The position numbers and the translations under genes were made by a program. Positions 46,868 through 54,139 of a stretch of 64,000 nucleotides of DNA are shown here, in pieces (the stretch's first letter is position 1; each line of letters begins with the position of its first letter). Below the pieces are notes generated by a model. That model was not told where the DNA came from. It made no database searches and worked only from the letters and a program-made list of their open reading frames with translations. The stretch is from NCBI RefSeq assembly GCF_004104015.1, contig NZ_RYFV01000006.1:44063-108062 (forward strand), read 5' to 3'. This DNA comes from Actinomyces oricola. GTDB taxonomy: Bacteria; Actinomycetota; Actinomycetes; Actinomycetales; Actinomycetaceae.

Positions 46868-48069
46868 CCGCCGCGAGCGGCGCGTGGGCGGCGGCGTGGA
46901 GCAGCACGCGCCTGTCCACATGGGCGCCGCGCCGCCGCACCCACCTGCTGTGGGCGGCCTGCGCGAGCATGCTCACCATGCTCCTGGAGTCCGAGAGCCC
47001 CGTCGGGTCCAGGTTCGAGGCGGCCGGGGGACTGGCCATCGCCCTGGTCTCGGTGCGGCCCGTGGTGGGCGGGGCGCTCAGCCTCCTGGTCGCGTACGTC
47101 TTCCACATGGTGGCGCACGGCGACGTCGCCGCCACCCTGCCCCTCATCGGGCCGTGGCTGTGCGCCTCGGTGCTGCTCACCCGCGGCTACAGCCGCCCGG
47201 CGGCCTACGGCCTGGTGGTCGCGAGCGCCGCGGAGCGGGTCATGTCCCTCCTCCTCTTCCCCTCCGACGACGACCTCTACAGCTTCGACCTGTTCACCAT
47301 CGTCATCGGGTGCGCCTGCCTGGTCATCGCCGAACTCATCCGCCGCCCGCGCGTGGCGGCCGACGCCGCGGCCGAGCGCTACCGCCAGGACCTGGAGCGC
47401 CAGCGCCTGCTGGTGGTCTCCGAACTGCACGACACAGTGGTGCGCGACCTGACCCGGGCGGTTATGGTCGCCGACCGGGCCCGGCTCGCCCAGTCGCCGG
47501 ACGCGCCCCTGGCCGCTGAGCTCGCGACCATGGCGGGCTCGGTGCGCACCGCCGTCGAGCAGCTGAGGGCCAACCTGCAGGCCGTGAGCGATACCACTGA
47601 CCGGGACGGCGCCGGCGCTGCCGGGTTCGCCGCTCTGGCCTCCTCCGCCCCGCGACCGCTTCCCGACGTCGTCGCCGAGGCCCGCGCGGTCCTGTCGAGG
47701 CGCGGTATCACCCTGGAGACCGAGGGGCTGGAGGCGCTGGAGGCCGGTGCCGCACCCCCTGGCATGCGCCAGCAGCTCGTGCGGGTGCTCGGCGAGCTGG
47801 TGAGCAATATGGCCAAGTACGCGGCCCCGGGCAGCGCACGGCTCATAATCGACGCTGACGGCCGGACGTTGGAGGCCATGGCCACCAATGCCGCCCCTCC
47901 CCCGCCGCGGGGCAAACCCCCCGGTGCGGCGTCATCCGGTCTTGGCCTGGCGGGCGCCCGACGGCGGGTGGAGGCCCTGGGCGGGACCCTCGACACCACC
48001 CGCAGCACCGAGCGCTTCACGGTGATCCTCTCCGTGCCTCTTGGGGCCCGGTGGGGGCCGGAGCGCTGA
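46864..48069 (+). CDS. Sensor histidine kinase (HisKA_3 family), second of two paralogues
   Basis: This 401-residue kinase is a close paralogue of the preceding one. The block GCACLVIAELIRRPRVAA and the RLLVVSELHDTVVRDLT region are almost identical. His189 is the phospho-acceptor. Membrane segments occupy about 25-150, and LGELVSNMAKYAAPG plus GLGLAGARRRVEALGG form the ATPase. The sensor parts differ more than the kinase cores, so the two may sense different signals or act as a heterodimer. GTG start, 4-base overlap. Confidence 0.9.
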   Translation: MTAASGAWAAAWSSTRLSTWAPRRRTHLLWAACASMLTMLLESESPVGSRFEAAGGLAIALVSVRPVVGGALSLLVAYVFHMVAHGDVAATLPLIGPWLCASVLLTRGYSRPAAYGLVVASAAERVMSLLLFPSDDDLYSFDLFTIVIGCACLVIAELIRRPRVAADAAAERYRQDLERQRLLVVSELHDTVVRDLTRAVMVADRARLAQSPDAPLAAELATMAGSVRTAVEQLRANLQAVSDTTDRDGAGAAGFAALASSAPRPLPDVVAEARAVLSRRGITLETEGLEALEAGAAPPGMRQQLVRVLGELVSNMAKYAAPGSARLIIDADGRTLEAMATNAAPPPPRGKPPGAASSGLGLAGARRRVEALGGTLDTTRSTERFTVILSVPLGARWGPER

Positions 48070-48247
48070 AGCACGAGGGCCGGGGGCCGGGCCCGGCCGG
48101 GCCCGGTCGGGCCGGGGGCGGGGTTCCGGGGCGGCTTCCCCTCAGGTGAACCTGTTGCCGGGCCCGCTCGGGCCCGTCGTCGGGCCGGAGGCGGGGTGTC
48201 GTTGACCCCGTATTCGGGGCGGAATGGCGAGTGGGGCCCGGGTTGGC

Positions 48248-48820
48248 CTAGTGCCTGCCGCCCAGGACCAGGCTCATGGCCTCGGCGCGAGTGGCGGCAT
48301 TGCGCAGCATGCCGCGCACGGCGCTGGTGACGGTGTTGGTGCCGGGCTTGTGCACCCCGCGCATGGACATGCACAGGTGCTCTGCCTCAACCACGACCAG
48401 CACGCCGCGGCAGTGGAGGCGCTCAACCAGGGCGTCGGCGACCTGGGCGGTCAGGCGCTCCTGAACCTGGGGGCGACGGGCGAAGCCGTCCACGAGCCGG
48501 GCCACCTTGGACAGGCCGGTCACCCGCCCGTCCTCGCCGGGGATGTAGGCGACGTGGGCGGCGCCGTGGAAGGGCAGCAGGTGGTGCTCGCACACCGAGT
48601 ACAGGGGGATGTCCCGCACCAGCACCATCTCGGAGTGCCCGACGTCGAAGACCTTCTCCACGTGGGAGGCGGGGTCCTCAGTCAGGCCGGCGAACATTTC
48701 GGCGTAGGCGCGGGCCATGCGGTCGGGGGTGTCGCGCAGGCCATCGCGGTCCGGGTCCTCCCCCACGGCAATGAGCAGATCGCGCACAGCGCGGCGCACT
48801 CCCTCGGCGTCGTAGCTCAC
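48248..48820 (-). CDS. folE: GTP cyclohydrolase I
   Basis: This 190-residue enzyme opens the folate pathway by converting GTP to dihydroneopterin triphosphate. [21 protein letters not shown] supplies the zinc Cys-His ligands, and [19 protein letters not shown] and [15 protein letters not shown] complete the site. The GTG at 48820 overlaps the ftsH stop by 4 bases, so it is co-translated with ftsH as in other Actinobacteria. Confidence 0.97.
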   Translation of the reverse strand: MSYDAEGVRRAVRDLLIAVGEDPDRDGLRDTPDRMARAYAEMFAGLTEDPASHVEKVFDVGHSEMVLVRDIPLYSVCEHHLLPFHGAAHVAYIPGEDGRVTGLSKVARLVDGFARRPQVQERLTAQVADALVERLHCRGVLVVVEAEHLCMSMRGVHKPGTNTVTSAVRGMLRNAATRAEAMSLVLGGRH

Positions 48821-50925
48821 TCGATCGGCCCCAGGGCGGGGGGCTCAGTGACATCGGGAGGGGCGATATTGGAGCCGTCCCAGGTCCCTCCCGTCGCCTT
48901 GGCGCGCCGGGGCAGGGTGGAGCCGGAGAAGGAGGCGGCCAAGGCGTCGTCGGACACCAGGTCCGCCTCGGAATGCCACAGGGGCCGCTCGGACTGCTTG
49001 ACCACGGGGGCGAAAATGACCTCGAGGTCCTTCTCCAGAAGGGTCTCCTTGTGCAGCAGCTGCGTGGCCAGGTCCTCCAGGACCGTGCGGTTGCGGGTGA
49101 GGATCTCCCACGCCTCCCGGTGGGCGGCATCGAGCAGGGCCCGGACCTCGGCGTCGACGGTGGCGGCGACGGCCTCGGAGAAGTCCCGGCTGGTGGCGTT
49201 CAGGCCCAGGACGGTCTCATTCTCGGTGGTGCCGAGTTTGACGGCGCCCACGGAGGCGGTCATGCCGTAGTCGGTGACCATCTTGCGAGCGGTGGTCGTG
49301 GCCTTCTCAATGTCATTGGAGGCGCCGGTGGTGGGGTCGCGGAAGACGATCTCCTCGGCGACGCGCCCGCCCATGGCGTAGACGAGCTGGTCGAGGAGCT
49401 CATTGCGGGTGGTGGAGTACTTGTCGTCGGTGGGCATCACCATGGTGTAGCCCAGGGCCTTGCCGCGCGGCAGGATCGTCACCTTGGTGACCGGGTCGGA
49501 GTAGGCGCCGGCGGCGGCGCACAGGGCGTGGCCGGCCTCGTGGTAGGCGGTGACGGCCTTCTCGTGCTCGTTCATGACCCGGGTGCGCTTCTGGGGCCCG
49601 GCAATGACGCGATCAATGGCCTCGTCCATGGCCCGGTTGTCAATGAGGTGGGCATTGGAGCGGGCCGTGAGCAGGGCCGCCTCGTTGAGGACGTTGGCCA
49701 GGTCGGCGCCGGTGAAGCCGGGGGTGCGCTTGGCCACCTGGTCGAGGTCAACATCCTCGGTCATGGGCTTGCCCTTGGCGTGGACGCGCAGAATGGCCGC
49801 GCGCCCGGCCATGTCCGGGGCCTCGACGGTGACCTGGCGGTCGAAGCGGCCGGGGCGCAGCAGGGCGGGGTCCAGGACGTCGGGGCGGTTGGTGGCGGCT
49901 ATGAGGATCACGTTGGTGTTGGCGTCGAAGCCGTCCATTTCCACCAGAAGCTGGTTGAGGGTCTGCTCGCGCTCGTCGTGGCCCCCGCCCATACCGCTTC
50001 CGCGGTGGCGGCCGACGGCGTCGATCTCATCAACGAAGATAATGGCGGGGGCGTTCTCCTTGGCCTGCTCGAACAGGTCGCGCACACGTGAAGCACCCAT
50101 GCCCACGAACATCTCAACGAACTCTGAGCCGGACATGGAGAAGAAGGGGACGCCGGCCTCCCCGGCGACGGCCTTGGCCAGGAGGGTCTTGCCGGTGCCG
50201 GGCGGCCCGTAGAGGAGGACCCCCTTGGGGATCTTGGCGCCCACGGCCTGGAACTTCTCCGGCTCGGAAAGGAACTCGCGGATCTCCTTGAGCTCCTCGA
50301 CGGCCTCGTCCTCCCCGGCGACATCGTCGAAGGTGACGTCGGGCATCTCCTTGGACCCGACCCTCGCCTTGGACTTGCCGAAGCCCATGGCCCCGCTGCG
50401 CCCCCCGCTCATGCGGCCCAGGAGCCACCACATGAGGCCCAGGAAGATGAGGGTGGGCAGAAGGAGCTGGAGCATGGAGGACCACCAGCTGGTGGTGGGC
50501 ACCACCGAGTTAAAACCGCCGGAGGGATTGGCCGCCTGAACGAGTCCGTCAATCTGCTCGGCCTGGGCGACCGTGTAGGTGAACTGGACCTTCTTGCCCA
50601 GGTTCTGCTCGGATTCCCCTTGTTTGGTGGGCTGCTGGATGTAGGCCTCGGTGAGGTCGACTTCGACGCGCTGGTTGACGTCCACCACGGTAATGGAACT
50701 AATGGTGTCCGCATTGTCTTTGAGCAGGGTCAGGCCGGCGGAGGTGTCGATGGTCTGGTACCCGCCGATGCCGGACAGCAGGCTCCACGCCAGGATGGCA
50801 ATGACGACCAGGGGCGTCAGCCACGCCAGAGGGCCCAGGAGCCCCCCGCGCAGCTTCTTGAAGCGCCCGGAGGCGCCCTTCTTCCCCGGGGGGCGTCCCT
50901 TGCCGGGCCGACCGGTCTGATCCAT
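48817..50925 (-). CDS. ftsH: ATP-dependent zinc metalloprotease FtsH
   Basis: This roughly 702-residue membrane-anchored AAA protease degrades unneeded membrane and regulatory proteins. Two membrane helices flank a periplasmic domain in the first 170 residues. The AAA module has [13 protein letters not shown], the second half [12 protein letters not shown] and the arginine region RPGRFDRQ. The zinc site is [11 protein letters not shown] prefer the ATG at 50925; a GTG at 50943 is also in frame. Upstream, where hpt and tilS often lie, is a CorA-like defence gene instead. Confidence 0.96.
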   Translation of the reverse strand: MDQTGRPGKGRPPGKKGASGRFKKLRGGLLGPLAWLTPLVVIAILAWSLLSGIGGYQTIDTSAGLTLLKDNADTISSITVVDVNQRVEVDLTEAYIQQPTKQGESEQNLGKKVQFTYTVAQAEQIDGLVQAANPSGGFNSVVPTTSWWSSMLQLLLPTLIFLGLMWWLLGRMSGGRSGAMGFGKSKARVGSKEMPDVTFDDVAGEDEAVEELKEIREFLSEPEKFQAVGAKIPKGVLLYGPPGTGKTLLAKAVAGEAGVPFFSMSGSEFVEMFVGMGASRVRDLFEQAKENAPAIIFVDEIDAVGRHRGSGMGGGHDEREQTLNQLLVEMDGFDANTNVILIAATNRPDVLDPALLRPGRFDRQVTVEAPDMAGRAAILRVHAKGKPMTEDVDLDQVAKRTPGFTGADLANVLNEAALLTARSNAHLIDNRAMDEAIDRVIAGPQKRTRVMNEHEKAVTAYHEAGHALCAAAGAYSDPVTKVTILPRGKALGYTMVMPTDDKYSTTRNELLDQLVYAMGGRVAEEIVFRDPTTGASNDIEKATTTARKMVTDYGMTASVGAVKLGTTENETVLGLNATSRDFSEAVAATVDAEVRALLDAAHREAWEILTRNRTVLEDLATQLLHKETLLEKDLEVIFAPVVKQSERPLWHSEADLVSDDALAASFSGSTLPRRAKATGGTWDGSNIAPPDVTEPPALGPIE

Positions 50926-51071
50926 CGGTGTCTGTCCCTTCACGTGTCTGATCTCCTCAGACGGTAGTCGATCGCGGGCGAAGGGCCGCTATCGCACGGC
51001 CTCCCGTTCGCGGTCGGCATGGCGGCGGGCCTGCTCCCGCAGCGCGGGCCGTGGGGGCGGGGCCCACCGCC

Positions 51072-52748
51072 TCAGCGCTCCGAGAAGAGCCTGACAAGGT
51101 TGATCTTGAAGAAGACGCGGGCAATAACCCATCCGAGGGACACCGAGCCGCAACAGACGACGAGAGCGAACAGCAGCCAGGCAAGCCAGCCCCTCTGCGC
51201 CAAGGGCGAGGCCGGGTCCCAGTTGACCCACAGTTCCAGGAGCACGGTCAGCGGCATGCCGATGAACGTGAGGACGGCGAGGGCCTTCTCCATGACACGA
51301 GTGGAGGCCTGCCGCTCCGCCTCCAGCCTCTGCTCCTGGCGCTCCAAGAGGTTCTGGACACTTTCCCGCAGCAGGTGCGCCTGGCTGACGACTTGCTCGA
51401 CCGCCTCGTCCAGGCCGCCAATGACCTGCATCCATCGCAGAATGCGGTCACCGAGCTCGTTGTCGGTCACATCCGCCCACCACTCGGCTGCGAGGAACAG
51501 AACCGCCTCGCTGTCGAGCGCAATCGCCTCGTCTATCGCCGCCTCAAGGTCGATGAGGCCCTGCTTGGACACGTGGGGCCCCAGATTATGGGTTGCCGCC
51601 CGGAGCCCCTTGGCGACGACGCCGAGGCTGCGGGACAACTCGCGCACCCGGATTCGGTCCAAGAGGATGAGGAGGTATACGTCGAGATGGGTGGTGCACA
51701 TGGCCAGTCGCGCATGCCCGCCGAAATTATCGTCCTGGCGAGGCATGTAGGCGGCACCGCACTCCGAGAGCGTCACCGACCAGCTCTGGGAGAGTTCGTG
51801 GGTGGCCTCCGCGACCTCCTGAAAACGGGCCCCGGTGAGCTCGACGCCGTCGGGGAAGGGGAAAGGCCGCCAGGCCCAGGCCCACCCCGCAACGGTCATG
51901 GCGGCGGAGCCTCGACGGCGCCCGACGGAACCGGATGTGACATCCTCCTTCCTTATAGCGTCAATGACATCCGATCCGACCGCGACGCCGTGTTGCTCAC
52001 TGAACGCCCCTGGAGTCATGGCGCCATTTCCTGCTGAGGACAGTGCGTCGAGCCGACTGCCGGGCAGCCAGCTGATCATGAAGATGGAGTCCGACCGGTT
52101 CCCGGTTCGTCGGCTGTGGTCGAGGACAAGAGGACAACTGTTGTCCCCGCACGCCTCAAGGAGCAGCCGGTTAAGGGTCGTCTCAAAGTGCTCTTGTTCC
52201 GCTGCGTCATGGAAGAACCGGTGGAAGGCCCGGTAGTCGGGATTGGGGACGATCGCGTGGACAACAATCATGACCGAGGTGTCGGCATCCTCCCGCTGCT
52301 CGACCCTCAGCGCCTCGAGCATGCCAATCCTCATGAAGACCCCGCCATCGGCCGTCGAACAATACTCGATCTCACGATCCGGTTTGATATGACGTCGGTT
52401 AGCGGGGGAGAGGAGGCGCTCGGCCACCTCGGCGTGAAGGGCGCCGAGTCGTTTCTCCCGGTGCATTGCCCGGTTGCCCGCACGGAAGTATGGGAAGCCG
52501 TCACTCCACGCGCGGAAGGCCTCCTCCCAGCTGCGCGTCGCCCGCGCTCGGACAATGAGGATGATGCGCATCTCCTCGGAGTCGTTGACATTGAGGAAGG
52601 AATGCCCGGCAGTGGCCCGCCGGCCCCCGCCCTCCGCGTGGTCGGCGGGGGCGTCTTGGCCCTCCGGGCGCGCCGGGGCGGAGGTCGAGGTGGAGGAGTC
52701 GGCTCTCATAAAGCGAACTGTGCCATGTCGGGACGGCGCACGTGGCAT
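51072..52748 (-). CDS. CorA-like membrane protein next to the type III CRISPR genes
   Basis: This protein of about 558 residues has a large soluble N-terminal part, a long helical region (residues about 290-490) and two C-terminal helices, the shape of CorA magnesium channels. Helix 1 (LAVLTFIGMPLTVLLELWVN, about 489-509) fits the CorA pore helix, but the GMN filter reads WVN. Helix 2 is LAWLLFALVVCCGSVSLGWV. CorA-like proteins are known effectors of some type III systems, where they respond to SAM-AMP made by Cas10. It is divergent from cas6 with 66 bases between. The start at 52748 is preferred; 52709 is an alternative. Function is inferred from fold and context. Confidence 0.7.
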   Translation of the reverse strand: MPRAPSRHGTVRFMRADSSTSTSAPARPEGQDAPADHAEGGGRRATAGHSFLNVNDSEEMRIILIVRARATRSWEEAFRAWSDGFPYFRAGNRAMHREKRLGALHAEVAERLLSPANRRHIKPDREIEYCSTADGGVFMRIGMLEALRVEQREDADTSVMIVVHAIVPNPDYRAFHRFFHDAAEQEHFETTLNRLLLEACGDNSCPLVLDHSRRTGNRSDSIFMISWLPGSRLDALSSAGNGAMTPGAFSEQHGVAVGSDVIDAIRKEDVTSGSVGRRRGSAAMTVAGWAWAWRPFPFPDGVELTGARFQEVAEATHELSQSWSVTLSECGAAYMPRQDDNFGGHARLAMCTTHLDVYLLILLDRIRVRELSRSLGVVAKGLRAATHNLGPHVSKQGLIDLEAAIDEAIALDSEAVLFLAAEWWADVTDNELGDRILRWMQVIGGLDEAVEQVVSQAHLLRESVQNLLERQEQRLEAERQASTRVMEKALAVLTFIGMPLTVLLELWVNWDPASPLAQRGWLAWLLFALVVCCGSVSLGWVIARVFFKINLVRLFSER

Positions 52749-52814
52749 GGTTGCCTTGGTTCTTAATTTGGACGAGGCCGACCACCCGTCTGAGCCGATG
52801 GAGCCCCCAGCACC
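52749..52814. promoter_or_regulatory. Short divergent promoter region between corA-like gene and cas6
   Basis: Only 66 bases separate the two genes. The stretch TTCTTAATTT near 52759 is AT-rich against the background. Both genes must be driven from here, so they may be co-regulated. Confidence 0.4.
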
Positions 52815-53621
52815 GTGCCCTCTACCGTGTTCGTTCAGTTCGATGCGCCGACCGCTCCAGCCGCGACGCCACGGCGCCTTCACGCGGCGTGGGGGCGCGT
52901 GTTCGACTTGCCTGAAGGGGTGTCGCCCGAGCGGGCGGCTCGCCTCCCCGCGCTGGCGGCGCGACCGGCACACGACCGGGCCGGCTCGAAGCCCTACTGC
53001 CTGGGCGCTATGACGGCCGGCCCGCGCTTGTTCGGCATTGAGTTGCGCTTCCTCGACGACCGTCTTCTCGACACCCTCGACGGTTGGCTCGCCTGGGGCG
53101 GCGTTCTGCGACTGGGCGACAGCGGGGCGAACAATGTGACGCTCGCCGCCACCGGCGCCCAGGTGGTCGACCAGCTGTCCTGGGAGGAGCTTCGGGAGCT
53201 CAATAATGCGACCACATGGGAGATCCATCTTCTCAGCCCGACAGTGTTCACCTCGCGAGGCCGGCACGTATCCGGGATCTCACCGGCGTCACTGGCCACG
53301 AGCCTGTGCGGGCGGTGGAGGAACTGGAGCCCGGCAACCGCACCGCGGCTTCCCGACCGGGAGGCGTTCTCCCGGGTTCTGGCCACACAGGATTTCACGC
53401 ATCCAGTGACGACGTCGCTGGGGATGCCCCGGACGGATCGCCGCGGCCGGCTCGCCACCCGTCGAATCGAGGCCTACGAGGGCCGCCTGCGGATCACTGG
53501 CCTCACCGGGGCGGAGAGCACCCGCGTCTTCTCCCAGCTCATGGCCCTGGCCCGGTTCACCAACGTCGGCTCGCACACCAGCTATGGGATGGGGGTGCTC
53601 GATGTTGAAACCGTGGGGTGA
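52815..53621 (+). CDS. cas6: CRISPR pre-crRNA endoribonuclease Cas6
   Basis: This 268-residue RAMP-fold nuclease cuts the CRISPR transcript inside each repeat. Residues 1-120 are the first ferredoxin-like half (STVFVQFDAPTAPAATPRRL, FGIELRFLDD). The C-terminal half holds TWEIHLLSPTVFTSRGR and the Gly-rich loop TNVGSHTSYGMGVLDV close to the end, the main Cas6 signature. His residues in the first half could serve in catalysis, but I cannot assign them. The start is GTG. The array at 35.8-37.3 kb has the hairpin plus 8-base tag expected of a Cas6 substrate. Confidence 0.88.
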   Translation: MPSTVFVQFDAPTAPAATPRRLHAAWGRVFDLPEGVSPERAARLPALAARPAHDRAGSKPYCLGAMTAGPRLFGIELRFLDDRLLDTLDGWLAWGGVLRLGDSGANNVTLAATGAQVVDQLSWEELRELNNATTWEIHLLSPTVFTSRGRHVSGISPASLATSLCGRWRNWSPATAPRLPDREAFSRVLATQDFTHPVTTSLGMPRTDRRGRLATRRIEAYEGRLRITGLTGAESTRVFSQLMALARFTNVGSHTSYGMGVLDVETVG

Positions 53622-53693
53622 GCGCTATGGCGCGTGGAGTGCTCGGCTGCCGTTTCGGTAGGATGATTAAAAGCCTGGGAGAAGGGAATCGGG

Positions 53694-53957
53694 ATGACTG
53701 GTGATGACCGGGATTTCAGTCCGATGATCTATGATGTGATGCGCGAGTTGGCTACGCAGCTCAGTGGCCGGTATGTCGAGTGGATGGATGAAGCGAATAC
53801 TAAGGCAGATGAGGACCATTGGCGGGCTGAGCATTTTCGTGTGATGCGTGAGGCGCGTGCGGTCGACCCGGATAGTCGGGAGGCGATTGAGGCGCACACG
53901 GCGGCGTTGCGCGCGGAACTGGCGGCGATGCCCCGGTACGCACCGGTTCTGACATGA
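53694..53957 (+). CDS. Small antitoxin-like protein
   Basis: I do not recognise a named family. The 87-residue acidic, helical protein (DVMRELATQLSGRYVEWMDE and so on) precedes and overlaps a zeta-toxin-like gene by 4 bases (ATGA), the arrangement of an antitoxin. GGGAGAAGGG lies upstream of the ATG. It appears intact although the toxin is cut. Confidence 0.55.
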   Translation: MTGDDRDFSPMIYDVMRELATQLSGRYVEWMDEANTKADEDHWRAEHFRVMREARAVDPDSREAIEAHTAALRAELAAMPRYAPVLT

Positions 53958-54139
53958 GCGGAGAGCTGGGCGCGGAACAACTGCGCGCTCGATTCGATCA
54001 GCGTGTCGTTCCGTATCTTGAGGGGTATCGTGTGCAGGCGTCGGGCGGTCAGTCGCAGCCGCCCGTCGTCGTCTACGTGGGTGGGCAGCCGGGTGCGGGG
54101 AAGAGTCGCGCGAACGAACGCGCGGCTCAGGAACGGCCG
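53954..54139 (+). pseudogene. Zeta-toxin-like gene, truncated after the P-loop
   Basis: The first 60 residues match the start of zeta toxins (UDP-GlcNAc kinases): a helix ending QRVVPYLEGY, then PPVVVYVGGQPGAGKS with the Walker A loop at residues 43-51. After about SRANERAAQERP the sequence is simply the antisense of the CARF/HEPN gene, and the frame stops at 54196. The rest of the toxin is missing, so it cannot be active. The junction near 54130-54140 marks where the CRISPR operon joined this locus. Confidence 0.65.

Noticed and set aside
48070..48247. GC-only repeats (GGGCCCGG type) between the second kinase and folE
   Set aside because: Simple GC-rich convergent intergenic DNA; may act as a terminator but shows no defined hairpin with a U tract.
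48973..50091. Open frame antisense to ftsH (372 codons)
   Set aside because: No domain or ribosome site; shadow of ftsH.
52749..53267. Upstream extension of the CorA-like frame across cas6 (to 53267)
   Set aside because: The extension would be antisense to cas6 and low in complexity; the start at 52748 is better placed.
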